Part shown: piece by piece, positions 18,191 to 26,790 of the stretch
Layout of the letters: each line of letters opens with the position of its first letter
Numbering within the stretch: position 1 is the stretch's first letter
Source of the DNA: Ruegeria atlantica
GTDB lineage: Bacteria > Pseudomonadota > Alphaproteobacteria > Rhodobacterales > Rhodobacteraceae
Length of the DNA stretch: 64,000 nt
NCBI RefSeq assembly: GCF_013032505.1
Contig: NZ_WQCG01000001.1
Location: forward strand, 1 to 64,000
Direction: 5' to 3'
Translations under genes and position numbers: made by a program
The notes under the pieces: generated by a model
Seen by the model: only the letters and a program-made list of their open reading frames with translations
Databases searched by the model: none
What the model was told of the DNA's origin: nothing

Positions 18191-19354
18191 ATGCCCGTCG
18201 TCAACCGAATTGCCGATTACTCAGCCGATATGACCGCATGGCGGCAGCATTTGCACACAATCCCCGAACTGGAGTTCGAATGCCATGAAACGGCGGCGTT
18301 TGTTGCAGACCGTTTGCGCGAGTTCGGAGTGGATGAACTGCACGAAGGGATTGCCCAAACCGGCATCGTGGCGATCATCAACGGGCAGGGTGATGGCCCC
18401 ACGATAGGTCTACGCGCCGACATGGACGCGCTGCCGATCCCTGAAGAGACTGGGGTCGAGTACGCCTCGACCAAACCCGGAAAAATGCACGCCTGCGGCC
18501 ATGACGGGCACACCACGATGCTGTTGGGCGCGGCGCGCTATCTGGCCGAGACGCGGAATTTTCGCGGCCGCGTGGCCCTGATCTTCCAACCCGCCGAGGA
18601 AGAGGGCGGCGGTGCCGGTGTCATGGTCGAAGAGGGGATCATGGACCGGTTCGACATCACTCAGGTTTATGCGCTGCACAATGCGCCAAACTTACCCGTG
18701 GGCGCGTTTCACACGACCCCGGGTCCGATCATGGCTGCGGTGGATACGTTTGAAATTCATATTCAGGGCGTTGGCGGTCACGGCGCCATGCCACACGAAG
18801 CCCGCGATCCGGTGATGGCGGCCTGTGGTATCGCGCAGGCGATCCAGACCATTGTCAGCCGCAACAACTATGCGCTGGACGATCTGGTCGTCTCGGTGAC
18901 GCAAATCCACACTGGGACAGTAAATAACGTTATCCCCGATACGGCCTTCATCAACGGCACTGTCCGAACCTTTGATCCAACTGTTCAGCAGATGGTGATC
19001 GAGAGGATGGAGCAGATCGTAAAAGGTCAGGCGACCTCATACGGTGTCGATGCGCGTCTGGACTATGAGAAGAACTACCCAGCCACAATCAACGACGGTG
19101 AAAAGGCCGGTTTCGCTGCCGAGGTCGCGCGTGATGTGTCTGGGTCCGAGCGTGTGGTCGGCAACATGGGGCGCGAAATGGGGGCCGAGGATTTCTCATA
19201 CATGCTGCAATCCCGCCCCGGTGCCTATCTGTTCCTGGGGCAGGGCGAGGGGGCTGGGCTGCACCATCCAAAGTACAACTTCAACGACGAGATCGCGCCG
19301 GTTGGCGCTTCGTTCTTTGCGCGGATCGTTGAAAAGGCACAGCCGCTGGGCTGA
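18191..19354 (+). CDS. M20-family metal-dependent amidohydrolase
   Basis: A 387-residue amidohydrolase of the hippurate hydrolase/IAA-amino acid hydrolase group (M20D). The metal ligands are seen in MHACGHDGHTTML and the PAEEEGGG segment with the general-base Glu; the dimerisation domain begins at VDTFEIHIQGVGGHGAMPH, and EMGAEDFSYML carries the last ligands. The family hydrolyses N-acyl, N-aroyl or N-carbamoyl amino acids. Start ATG 18191 has AGGAG ten bases upstream. It is 13 bases before a SpeB-type ureohydrolase, so a role in processing amidated or guanidinylated amino acids is likely; the substrate is not fixed. Confidence 0.87.
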   Translation: MPVVNRIADYSADMTAWRQHLHTIPELEFECHETAAFVADRLREFGVDELHEGIAQTGIVAIINGQGDGPTIGLRADMDALPIPEETGVEYASTKPGKMHACGHDGHTTMLLGAARYLAETRNFRGRVALIFQPAEEEGGGAGVMVEEGIMDRFDITQVYALHNAPNLPVGAFHTTPGPIMAAVDTFEIHIQGVGGHGAMPHEARDPVMAACGIAQAIQTIVSRNNYALDDLVVSVTQIHTGTVNNVIPDTAFINGTVRTFDPTVQQMVIERMEQIVKGQATSYGVDARLDYEKNYPATINDGEKAGFAAEVARDVSGSERVVGNMGREMGAEDFSYMLQSRPGAYLFLGQGEGAGLHHPKYNFNDEIAPVGASFFARIVEKAQPLG

Positions 19355-19367
19355 TCGGGGGGAAGAT

Positions 19368-20336
19368 ATGGCACTGGAAGACGCAAAAAATCAGGTAGAC
19401 GAGGCCTTCACCAACCCTGATCTTAAGGGCTTGTCCTACGAAAACACCTTTGGCGGCGCGACATCGTTCCTGCGCCGTCTCTATACCAAGGACCTGAAAG
19501 GAGTAGACATCGCCGTGACCGGTGTGCCCTTTGATCAGGCTGTGACGAACCGACCCGGCACCCGACTTGGCCCCCGTGCGATCCGCGAGGCCAGCGCTTT
19601 GCAATCGCCCGATGCGCCCTACGGCTGGCCCTTCGATGCGCTTAGCGAACTGGCAATCGTGGATTATGGAGACATGGCTTATGACTATGCCAATATCCCC
19701 GCCTTTCCCGATACGTTGACCGATCACATCCGCACTATTCTGGCCGCTGATGTATCCTCGGTTACGCTGGGCGGGGACCACTATATCAGCTTCCCAATCC
19801 TCAAGGCTTATGCCGAGAAATACGGGCCGATGTCACTGCTGCAATTCGATGCGCATACCGATACGTGGGCCGATGATGATATGTCCCGCGTGGATCACGG
19901 GACGATGTTTTACAAGGCGGTGAAATCGGGGATCGTAGACCCGAAACGCTCGGTTCAGGTCGGTATCCGCACGACCAACGAGGATACTCTGGGCGTCAAC
20001 ATCATCGACGCGCGCGAAGTCTACGAATCCGGTCCCGCCGCTGTTGCGCAAAAGATCAAAGGCATCCTCGGCGACAGCCCGGTTTACCTGAGTTTTGACA
20101 TCGACGGGCTGGACCCGGCTTTTGCCCCCGGCACTGGCACACCGGTTTGGGGTGGTCTGACCTCGATTCAGACCCAGATCATTCTGCGCGATATTGCCGG
20201 AATTAACATCAAAGGCGGGGACGTTGTCGAAGTGTCTCCGCCCTATGACACTTCCGGAGCGACGGCCATCGCTGGCGCTCATGTGGCGACGCAGATCATT
20301 TGCCTGCTGGGGTGGAACAAGCTGTTGAAGGATTAA
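19368..20336 (+). CDS. speB: Agmatinase-type ureohydrolase
   Basis: A 322-residue member of the arginase/agmatinase family, which removes urea from a guanidino group using two Mn ions. Ligands are visible in GGDHYISFP, LLQFDAHTDTW and YLSFDIDGLDPAFAPG. The N-terminal layout and VDHGTMFYKAVKSGIVD resemble E. coli SpeB, so agmatine to putrescine is the first guess, but substrate choice varies in this family and includes guanidino acids and guanidine. ATG 19368 has GGGGGGAAG upstream. It sits between the M20 gene and a second ureohydrolase in the same direction. Confidence 0.85.
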   Translation: MALEDAKNQVDEAFTNPDLKGLSYENTFGGATSFLRRLYTKDLKGVDIAVTGVPFDQAVTNRPGTRLGPRAIREASALQSPDAPYGWPFDALSELAIVDYGDMAYDYANIPAFPDTLTDHIRTILAADVSSVTLGGDHYISFPILKAYAEKYGPMSLLQFDAHTDTWADDDMSRVDHGTMFYKAVKSGIVDPKRSVQVGIRTTNEDTLGVNIIDAREVYESGPAAVAQKIKGILGDSPVYLSFDIDGLDPAFAPGTGTPVWGGLTSIQTQIILRDIAGINIKGGDVVEVSPPYDTSGATAIAGAHVATQIICLLGWNKLLKD

Positions 20337-20377
20337 CTTTTGGTTAGCCATCTTTCCGGTATCTGATTAACCAAAAG
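20337..20377. promoter_or_regulatory. Perfect 10-bp inverted repeat between the ureohydrolase genes
   Basis: CTTTTGGTTA (20337-20346) and TAACCAAAAG (20368-20377) are perfect inverted copies with a 21-base spacer. They fill most of the 62-base gap between the two ureohydrolases, directly after the first stop. No U tract follows, so a regulator site or an mRNA hairpin is more likely than a terminator. Confidence 0.55.
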
Positions 20378-20398
20378 CCGGACGGGAGAAATTCGGGC

Positions 20399-21346
20399 AT
20401 GACAGACTTTAACCAACCGATCAGCGGCAATGATCTGGCGCGGTTTTCCGGGCCGAACACGTTCATGCGGTTGCCGCAGGCTGACTCGCTTGCCGGTTTG
20501 GATGTGGCCGTGCTGGGCATCCCGATGGATATCGGCACCTCTTGGAGGTCAGGTACACGGTTCGGGCCGAAACAGATCCGCAGCGAAAGTGCGATGATCC
20601 GGCCCTATAACATGGCCAGTTCCGCAGCTCCGTTCGATAGCCTACAGATTGCGGATATCGGCGATCTGGCGATCAATACCTTTTCGCTGGCCGAAAGCCT
20701 GAAGATCATCAAGGAAAGCTATGATTCCATTCTCGATCAAGCGGTTATCCCGGTTGCGATGGGAGGTGATCATTCGATCACGTTGCCGATCCTGCGTGCC
20801 ATTGCCGCCAAGCACGGACCGGTGGCACTGGTCCATGTGGATGCCCATGCGGATGTAAATGATGAGATGTTTGGTGAGCGTGAGACCCACGGCACCGTCT
20901 TCCGGCGGGCTTATGAGGAAGGGCTCATTGTCCCGGACAAGACATTCCAGATTGGTATTCGTGGTTCGGGCTATGCCGCCAGTGACTTCACCGAAGCCAG
21001 GGACTGGGGCTTTCGTCAGTTCCCGGCGTGGGAACTGTGGCAACAGAACCTTACGGAGATAGGCTCGCAAATCCGTAAAACGATTGGAGATCATCCGGTC
21101 TACATCACCTATGACATTGACAGTCTGGACCCCGCATATGCCCCCGGCACCGGCACGCCGGAAATCGGAGGGCTGACCACGCCGCAAGCGCTGCAACTGA
21201 TTCATGCGTTGTCGGGTGTGAAAGTAGTCGGATGCGATCTGGTCGAGGTGTCGCCGCCATACGATCCGTCAGGCAACACGGCACTGACCGCAGCAAACCT
21301 GTTGTTTGAGCTGCTGTGCATATTGCCGGGCGTGACGTCACGGTAA
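20399..21346 (+). CDS. Guanidinobutyrase/guanidinopropionase-type ureohydrolase
   Basis: A 315-residue Mn-dependent ureohydrolase. Metal-ligand segments are GGDHSITLP, HVDAHADVND and YDIDSLDPAYAPG. The N-terminal region GIPMDIGTSWRSGTRFGP followed by MIRPYNMA, and FGERETHGT, are strongly like pseudomonad guanidinobutyrase and guanidinopropionase rather than SpeB; these cleave 4-guanidinobutanoate or 3-guanidinopropanoate to urea plus the omega-amino acid. Clearly different from the neighbouring SpeB-type paralogue, so the pair probably handles two guanidino substrates. It follows the palindrome at 20337-20377. Confidence 0.88.
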   Translation: MTDFNQPISGNDLARFSGPNTFMRLPQADSLAGLDVAVLGIPMDIGTSWRSGTRFGPKQIRSESAMIRPYNMASSAAPFDSLQIADIGDLAINTFSLAESLKIIKESYDSILDQAVIPVAMGGDHSITLPILRAIAAKHGPVALVHVDAHADVNDEMFGERETHGTVFRRAYEEGLIVPDKTFQIGIRGSGYAASDFTEARDWGFRQFPAWELWQQNLTEIGSQIRKTIGDHPVYITYDIDSLDPAYAPGTGTPEIGGLTTPQALQLIHALSGVKVVGCDLVEVSPPYDPSGNTALTAANLLFELLCILPGVTSR

Positions 21347-21409
21347 AAGAGTTCGCACCTTGTTTGCCAAAGCGATCCGAATATGGTCAGCGGAAGGGCT
21401 GGTCCGGGG

Positions 21410-21817
21410 ATGAAAAAAATGGTGCTTTGGCTGATTGTTGTTCTGGTAATTTTGCTTGGAGCATACATCCGTTTTGCACCATCAGACCCGGGAAAATGGC
21501 ATGTGGCACCGATTGGTGATCGGGACCGTGATCTTGATGGAGGTGTTGTCCGCGTGGTTGAAACGGGGCCAGATGGCCTGCTGCGGCTGGATGCGTTCGC
21601 ACGCGTTTCAGACCGAACATCAGTTCTGGCCGGGTCTGTTGATGAAGGGATGATTACCTACATCACACGTACGAAAGTGATCGGCTTTCCGGACTACACG
21701 ACAGTGCAACAGGACGGAGACACGCTTCGAATCTATGCTCGTCTCAGGTTTGGCCGGTCAGATTTTGGGGTAAACCGCGCTCGTGTTGATGAGTGGCTTG
21801 CTCTGTTGCAGCCCTGA
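21410..21817 (+). CDS. DUF1499 family membrane-anchored protein
   Basis: A 135-residue protein with one N-terminal hydrophobic helix (about residues 4-20) and a DUF1499 domain: an early PSDPGKWH segment and the end pattern SDFGVNRARVDEWLALL. The family is common in Rhodobacteraceae and of unknown function. ATG 21410 follows a GGGG stretch; an earlier in-frame GTG/ATG at 21383 is possible but would place charged residues before the helix. Its 3' end overlaps the convergent secreted-protein gene by 60 bases. Confidence 0.72.
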   Translation: MKKMVLWLIVVLVILLGAYIRFAPSDPGKWHVAPIGDRDRDLDGGVVRVVETGPDGLLRLDAFARVSDRTSVLAGSVDEGMITYITRTKVIGFPDYTTVQQDGDTLRIYARLRFGRSDFGVNRARVDEWLALLQP

Positions 21818-22045
21818 GGACAAGCAACCCTCCTGCACCTCGCGCCACATTGGTACGTTCAGGGACATCTGGCATTGGGCCATGAACATGCGGCCATCGA
21901 CTTGCAGGCAGATCATCTCGCCCAGTTCGACGCGGGTTCCCGATTTGTCGGTGCAATAGCAGTCCTGAACCTTACCGCCGGGGCCGACGACGTCGGCCAG
22001 GGCAGGCGTTACGAGCAGTGTAAAAACAAGTATCAACCGTTTCAT
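21758..22045 (-). CDS. Small secreted protein, function unknown
   Basis: A 95-residue protein with a clear Sec signal peptide (MKRLILVFTLLVTPALA, cleavage after Ala). The mature part has four or five Cys residues in DCYC, ICLQ, QCQM and GCLSS, suggesting disulfides in the periplasm, and the segment SGTRVELGEMICLQVDGRMFMAQC. I do not recognise a named family. The last 20 codons overlap the end of the DUF1499 gene on the other strand. It is divergent from prfA, 63 bases away. Confidence 0.72.
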   Translation of the reverse strand: MKRLILVFTLLVTPALADVVGPGGKVQDCYCTDKSGTRVELGEMICLQVDGRMFMAQCQMSLNVPMWREVQEGCLSSGLQQSKPLINTSAVYPKI

Positions 22046-22108
22046 GTGGATTAGCCTAGCACACGGACGGGCCTTGACCAAAGGGCCGGATTGATAGACA
22101 CCGCCCGG

Positions 22109-23164
22109 ATGATCCCCGAAGAACGACTTGAACAGATAACCCAGCGATTCCAGTACCTCGAAGCGGCTATGGCAGATGGCGCGTCGGGTGGCGATATTGC
22201 GGCCTTGGCCAAAGAGTATTCCGACCTCAAACCGGTTGTGGATCAGATCATGGCATGGCGTCAGTTGGTGGCCGATCTGTCCGAGGCCGAGGTGATGTTG
22301 GCCGACCCCGACATGAAGGAACTGGCGGAAGAAGAAATACCGGCGTTGCAGACCCGTATTCCCGAGGCGGAACACGCCTTGCAACTGGCACTGTTGCCGC
22401 GTGACGCGGCTGATGCACGTCCGGCGATGCTGGAGATCAGACCGGGCACCGGCGGGGATGAGGCCGCGCTGTTCGCCGGGGACCTTTTGCGCATGTACCA
22501 GCGCTATGCCGAAGCGCGGGGATGGAAATTTGAGATCATCGAAGAACAGGCCTCGGATTTAGGCGGGATCAAAGAGGTCGTGGCCCATATCAAGGGCGAG
22601 AATGTCTTTGCGCGGATGAAATATGAATCCGGTGTGCATCGGGTGCAGCGTGTACCGGAAACCGAAAGCGGCGGACGCATTCACACCTCGGCCGCGACGG
22701 TCGCGGTTTTGCCCGAGGCCGAGGATGTGGATATCCAGATCGACGCCAATGATATTCGCATCGACACCATGCGCAGTTCAGGCGCGGGGGGGCAGCACGT
22801 GAACACCACAGACTCGGCGGTGCGGATCACCCACCTGCCAACCGGGATCGTGGTAACGAGCTCGGAGAAATCTCAGCACCGCAACCGCGAGATTGCGATG
22901 CAGGTACTCAAAACCCGGCTGTATGATCAGGAACGCCAGCGGATCGACAGTGAACGTTCGGCGGACCGGGCGAGCCAGGTGGGGTCGGGGGATCGGTCCG
23001 AGCGGATCAGAACCTACAATTTCCCGCAAGGCCGCATGACAGACCACCGAATCAACCTGACACTTTATAAGCTGGATCAGGTGATGCAGGGCGATCTGGA
23101 CGAGGTGATAGATGCACTGACCGCTGATGATCAGGCGCGACTGTTGGCGGATATGGCGCAATGA
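22109..23164 (+). CDS. prfA: Peptide chain release factor 1
   Basis: Recognises UAA and UAG in the ribosomal A site and triggers peptide release. The 351-residue protein has the catalytic [10 protein letters not shown] loop (GGQ near residues 227-229) and the codon-recognition domain with [20 protein letters not shown]. Start choice: ATG 22109 gives the family N-terminus [13 protein letters not shown] 22091, six codons upstream, has a better Shine-Dalgarno (AAGGG) and is an alternative. It overlaps prmC by four bases (ATGA), so the factor and its modifying enzyme are co-translated. Confidence 0.95.
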   Translation: MIPEERLEQITQRFQYLEAAMADGASGGDIAALAKEYSDLKPVVDQIMAWRQLVADLSEAEVMLADPDMKELAEEEIPALQTRIPEAEHALQLALLPRDAADARPAMLEIRPGTGGDEAALFAGDLLRMYQRYAEARGWKFEIIEEQASDLGGIKEVVAHIKGENVFARMKYESGVHRVQRVPETESGGRIHTSAATVAVLPEAEDVDIQIDANDIRIDTMRSSGAGGQHVNTTDSAVRITHLPTGIVVTSSEKSQHRNREIAMQVLKTRLYDQERQRIDSERSADRASQVGSGDRSERIRTYNFPQGRMTDHRINLTLYKLDQVMQGDLDEVIDALTADDQARLLADMAQ

Positions 23165-24006
23165 TTGCGGCGCTGACAGCAGCACAGGCGATGGTCTCGG
23201 CCACGGCGCGACTGCGGGCGGCGGGTGTGGCCGACCCGGCGCGAGACGCCCGGGTTTTGTTGGCCCACGCGGCACGGATCGAAGCCAGCCGGGTCACTTT
23301 GATCGCACCCGAAGAGCTGTCTCCGGAGATTGCAGAGCGTTATGATCAGCTGATCTCTTTGCGTGCGGTGCGTGTGCCGGTATCTCATCTGTTGGGTGAG
23401 CGCGAATTTTACGGCCGACGCTTCCGCGTCAGTCGCGATGTGTTGGACCCACGTCCGGAAACCGAAGCTCTGATCGAAGCCGCGCTCAGCGAACCGTTCG
23501 ATCATGTTCTGGATCTGGGGGTCGGATCAGGTTGTATCCTGATCACGTTGTTGGCCGAACGGGCCAGCGCTTCGGGCGTGGGCGCGGATCTGAGCGAGGC
23601 GGCCTGCCTGCAAGCCAGCGCAAATGCTGTGCAGCATCAGGTCCAGAGCCGGGTGGAAATCCTGCAATCCGACTGGTTTCAGAATATAGACGGTCAGTTC
23701 GACCTTATAGTTTCGAATCCCCCCTATATTTCTTTGTCGGAAATGGACGACCTTTCACCAGAGGTGCGCGAGCACGAGCCGCGACTGGCGTTGACGGACG
23801 AGGGGGACGGGCTGGGCGCTTATCGCCGCATCGCGGCGGGCGCACCGGATTTCCTGCTGCCGGGCGGTCGTCTGCTTGTAGAAATCGGGCCGACACAGGG
23901 GCGCAGCGTTGCAGCATTATTCGAGTCGGCAGGCTTGACGGCCACAGGGATCGTCCCCGATCTGGATGGACGGGATCGCGTCGTTTTTGCCAGAATGCCG
24001 CGATAA
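23161..24006 (+). CDS. prmC: Release factor glutamine methyltransferase
   Basis: Methylates the Gln of the GGQ motif in release factors 1 and 2. The 281-residue protein has an N-terminal helical domain, the SAM-binding motif [11 protein letters not shown] and the NPPY catalytic motif near residues 186-189 (SNPPYIS). Its ATG overlaps the prfA stop. Length is normal. The family call is secure from the NPPY context plus neighbour. Confidence 0.95.
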   Translation: MIAALTAAQAMVSATARLRAAGVADPARDARVLLAHAARIEASRVTLIAPEELSPEIAERYDQLISLRAVRVPVSHLLGEREFYGRRFRVSRDVLDPRPETEALIEAALSEPFDHVLDLGVGSGCILITLLAERASASGVGADLSEAACLQASANAVQHQVQSRVEILQSDWFQNIDGQFDLIVSNPPYISLSEMDDLSPEVREHEPRLALTDEGDGLGAYRRIAAGAPDFLLPGGRLLVEIGPTQGRSVAALFESAGLTATGIVPDLDGRDRVVFARMPR

Positions 24007-24243
24007 CGCGTCAACATGAGGCCGAAATACGCCGATTGATGTAAAAAAGCTGCGAAATTTTGGACAACCCCCTTGTCTGCACGCACAGGACGTGTTTACT
24101 CAGGACCAGTCGGAGGGCTGACGCTGTTTCAGCGGGCCCCGGACGCCAAGCCCAAAATAGTCGACATCGCGTCACAGCTAAGCGTTTGAGCAGTGCAGGA
24201 TGCGAGTTGATCGACAGTGAATGACAAGGCTGACGTAAAGTAG
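24007..24243. other. 237-bp leader between prmC and the DUF4167 gene
   Basis: No gene seen. A possible promoter is TTGTCT (about 24073-24078) with TTTACT about 17 bases further. A small perfect hairpin CGCTG-TTT-CAGCG lies at 24122-24134, inside a GC-rich patch. If transcription starts near 24105 the DUF4167 mRNA would carry a leader of over 100 bases. Confidence 0.4.
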
Positions 24244-24837
24244 ATGAGATCTTCCAAATCCCGCTCTCGGGCAAAGAACAACCGCAATCGTCCCTCTGGG
24301 GGCAACGTCGTAAACCGGGTTTTTGACAGCTCGGGACCCGAAGGCAAGGTGCGCGGTACGCCCCAGCAGATTATCGACAAATACAACCAGTTGGCGCGCG
24401 ACGCCCAGCTGTCCAATGACCGTGTGGCCGCCGAGAACTTTCAGCAGCACGCAGAACACTATCTGCGCCTGTTGAGCGAGGCACAGCGCGAAATGGAAGC
24501 GCGCCGCGAAGAGCAAGACCGCCAGAACCGCGAGCGTCAGGCCGAGCGTGACCGCGAACGTGCCGAGCGGCAGGAACGCGAAGCCGCCGCCCGCCAGGCA
24601 GACCCGGCCGAAGCGCCGCAGCCGGACGTGATGGATTTTGCGCCGGAGCCAGCCGCTCCGGAATCCGGTCTGGTTGAAACGCCAGAGAGCAAGGATGCCG
24701 CTGCTGCGGCCGCTGAGGCACCGGCGAAAAAAGAAAAAGCTCCACGTCGCCCGCGTACGCGCAAGCCAAAGGCTGCGCCAGAGGCGGCAGAGGAAACGCC
24801 AGCAGGCAACGGTGATGCACCGGAAGCGGCTGAGTAG
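24244..24837 (+). CDS. DUF4167 domain protein
   Basis: A 197-residue, highly charged protein. The N-terminal 75 residues (basic start, NRVFDSSGPEGKVRGT and the Gln/Tyr helix ending in HYLRLL) match the alphaproteobacterial DUF4167 family. Residues 80-120 are an Arg/Glu-rich coiled-coil-like helix (repeats of QxxRDRERAERQ), and the rest is Ala/Pro/Glu/Lys low complexity with RRPRTRKPK. It looks like an RNA- or DNA-binding protein, but the family has no proven role. A strong terminator follows. Confidence 0.85.
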   Translation: MRSSKSRSRAKNNRNRPSGGNVVNRVFDSSGPEGKVRGTPQQIIDKYNQLARDAQLSNDRVAAENFQQHAEHYLRLLSEAQREMEARREEQDRQNRERQAERDRERAERQEREAAARQADPAEAPQPDVMDFAPEPAAPESGLVETPESKDAAAAAAEAPAKKEKAPRRPRTRKPKAAPEAAEETPAGNGDAPEAAE

Positions 24838-24858
24838 TTTTCGCCACAGAGTTAATAG

Positions 24859-24890
24859 AGCCCCGGAGTACGCTCCGGGGCTTTTTCTTT
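24859..24890 (+). terminator. Rho-independent terminator after the DUF4167 gene
   Basis: AGCCCCGGAG (24859-24868) and CTCCGGGGCT (24873-24882) form a perfect 10-bp stem with a TACG tetraloop, followed by TTTTCTTTT. It ends the plus-strand unit just before the convergent rsmA. Confidence 0.95.
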
Positions 24891-24897
24891 TGGCTGG

Positions 24898-25740
24898 TTA
24901 GCTATTTTGAACTTCTCGGGCCAAAGCACAGAATGCTTCAAGCGGGACTTGTTCAGCCCGCTCTGTCGGTTGAATCCCCGCAGCGAGCAAACGGTCTTCG
25001 ATATCCGGGGCTACGCCCTTGAGCGATGCGCGCAGCATTTTGCGGCGCTGGTTGAAGGCCGCTGCAACGACACGCGATAGTATCCGGGCATCCGCCGGAT
25101 AGCGCGGCTCGGACAGGGCGGTCAGATGCACTACGGCGCTAGAGACCTTTGGTGGTGGCGTGAATGCTCCGGGTGGAAGGGACATGGCGATGCGCGCCTC
25201 AGCGCGCCACTGCGCAAGGATCGCAAGGCGGCCATAGGCTTTGCTGCCAGGTTGAGCAACAATGCGTTCTGCGACTTCGCGCTGAAACATCAGAGTTAGG
25301 CTTTGCCAGAACGGTGGCCATTCGGGCGGGGTCAGCCAGCGCACCAGCAATTCGGTGCCAACGTTATATGGCAGGTTTGCGGCAATGCGGATTGGTGGGG
25401 CCAGATGCGCCAACGGGTCGATTTCCAACGCGTCGCCATTGATCACCTCAAGACGACCGGGATAAGCGGCGGCGATGTCGTTCAGGGCGGCGATGCAGCG
25501 CGTGTCTTTTTCGACTGCGACCACCTTGCGCGCGCCTTCGGACAGCAGGCCGCGAGTCAGACCCCCGGGGCCGGGGCCAATTTCCAACACGTCGCATTCC
25601 GTCAGGTCGCCTGCCTGACGCGCGATCTTGGCGGTCAGGTTCAGGTCCAGCAGGAAATTTTGCCCCAGCGATTTGCGCGCCGAGAGCTGATGTGTCGCGA
25701 TAACCTCGCGCAGAGGGGGAAGGGTGTCTATTGCGCTCAT
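24898..25740 (-). CDS. rsmA: 16S rRNA dimethyladenosine transferase
   Basis: KsgA/RsmA dimethylates two adjacent adenosines in helix 45 of 16S rRNA during 30S maturation. The 280-residue protein has [10 protein letters not shown] at the N-terminus, the SAM motif [12 protein letters not shown], the acidic VAVEKD, and the NLPYNVGT catalytic motif, with [12 protein letters not shown] further on. It is the last gene of the lptG-lptD-surA-pdxA-rsmA series, 84 bases after pdxA. That order is widely conserved in proteobacteria. Confidence 0.96.
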   Translation of the reverse strand: MSAIDTLPPLREVIATHQLSARKSLGQNFLLDLNLTAKIARQAGDLTECDVLEIGPGPGGLTRGLLSEGARKVVAVEKDTRCIAALNDIAAAYPGRLEVINGDALEIDPLAHLAPPIRIAANLPYNVGTELLVRWLTPPEWPPFWQSLTLMFQREVAERIVAQPGSKAYGRLAILAQWRAEARIAMSLPPGAFTPPPKVSSAVVHLTALSEPRYPADARILSRVVAAAFNQRRKMLRASLKGVAPDIEDRLLAAGIQPTERAEQVPLEAFCALAREVQNS

Positions 25741-25824
25741 GATCTGATTACCGTGGCGCGTGTCCGGTGGGAAACGCCAGTGCTTTTTTGCCTCTGGCGG
25801 GGATATTTTCAGCCAGACGAAGGA

Positions 25825-26790
25825 TCAAGCGCTTTGTGCCATCCGTTGGGCCAGTTTCAGCGCTTCGATCAGGCTGGTGGGGTTTGCTATGCCTTGTCCG
25901 GCGATATCCAAAGCCGTGCCATGATCGGGCGAGGTGCGAATGAAGGGCAGACCCAGGGTCACATTGACGCCGCGGTCGAAATCGAGCGTCTTGATCGGGA
26001 TCAGCGCCTGATCGTGATACATGGCTATTGCAGCGTCGTACTTTTCCCGGGCGGCGGCGTGGAACATCGTGTCCGCCGGATGTGGGCCAGTTGCGGTGTA
26101 GGTATCGTTTGGCAATTCGGAAACCAAAGGGGCGATCCAGTCCAGTTCCTCATGCCCCATCTTGCCACCTTCGCCCGCATGTGGGTTCAGGCCGGCAATG
26201 GCGATGCGGGGATGGGTGATACCAAACTGACGGCGCAGGCCTTCGGCGGTAATGGCGATGGTATCGCGCAGGAGATCCGGCGTGAGCTCTGATGGAACGC
26301 GTGACAGCGGGATGTGGATTGTTGCAGGGACTACGCGCAGTTGGTCGCTGGCAAGCATCATGACAACGCGCTTGCGCCCCGCGAGGGCGGCAAGAAATTC
26401 GGTATGGCCGGGATAGGCGAAACCAGCCCCGTCGATCAGCGCCTTTTTGTGGATCGGTGCGGTGCACAGTGCAGATGCTGCGCCGGATTGCACCAGTGAT
26501 ACACCGGTTTCGATGGCGTCGATAACGCTTGGCGCATTGGCGGGATCAGGTTGGCCCGGTGCATTTGTCGCGGGAAAGTCCAGTTGCAGAACGGGCAGGG
26601 CGTCAGCGCAGATGTCGTTGGCCTGTATCGGATTATTGATCCGTTGCGTGGGGATGTCTGCGGGCAGATGCGCCGAATCCCCGATATAGAAAAACGGACA
26701 GTTCGCGCGCAGTTCCGACCAGGCTTTGGCGGCGATTTCGGGGCCTACCCCAGCAGGATCACCACAGCTGAGCGCGATGGGCGCGGTCAT
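25825..26790 (-). CDS. pdxA: 4-hydroxythreonine-4-phosphate dehydrogenase
   Basis: NAD-dependent step of pyridoxal phosphate synthesis (DXP-dependent route). The 321-residue protein shows SCGDPAGVGPEIAAKAW at the start, CTAPIHKKAL, GHTEFLAAL with a metal His, and the C-terminal YHDQALIPIKTL and RTSPDHGTALDIAG segments that bind metal and substrate. ATG 26790 overlaps the surA stop as ATGA. The open frame extends upstream inside surA but the family starts at this ATG. Confidence 0.95.
   Translation of the reverse strand: MTAPIALSCGDPAGVGPEIAAKAWSELRANCPFFYIGDSAHLPADIPTQRINNPIQANDICADALPVLQLDFPATNAPGQPDPANAPSVIDAIETGVSLVQSGAASALCTAPIHKKALIDGAGFAYPGHTEFLAALAGRKRVVMMLASDQLRVVPATIHIPLSRVPSELTPDLLRDTIAITAEGLRRQFGITHPRIAIAGLNPHAGEGGKMGHEELDWIAPLVSELPNDTYTATGPHPADTMFHAAAREKYDAAIAMYHDQALIPIKTLDFDRGVNVTLGLPFIRTSPDHGTALDIAGQGIANPTSLIEALKLAQRMAQSA

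Noticed and set aside
24115..24140. GC-rich hairpin in the DUF4167 leader as a possible small RNA or riboswitch
   Set aside because: Only a five-bp stem is perfect and no known riboswitch consensus could be recognised.
25303..26292. Plus-strand 329-codon open frame opposite rsmA and pdxA
   Set aside because: Spans two secure genes on the other strand and reads Gln/Arg/His-rich, as expected from reversed GC-rich codons.
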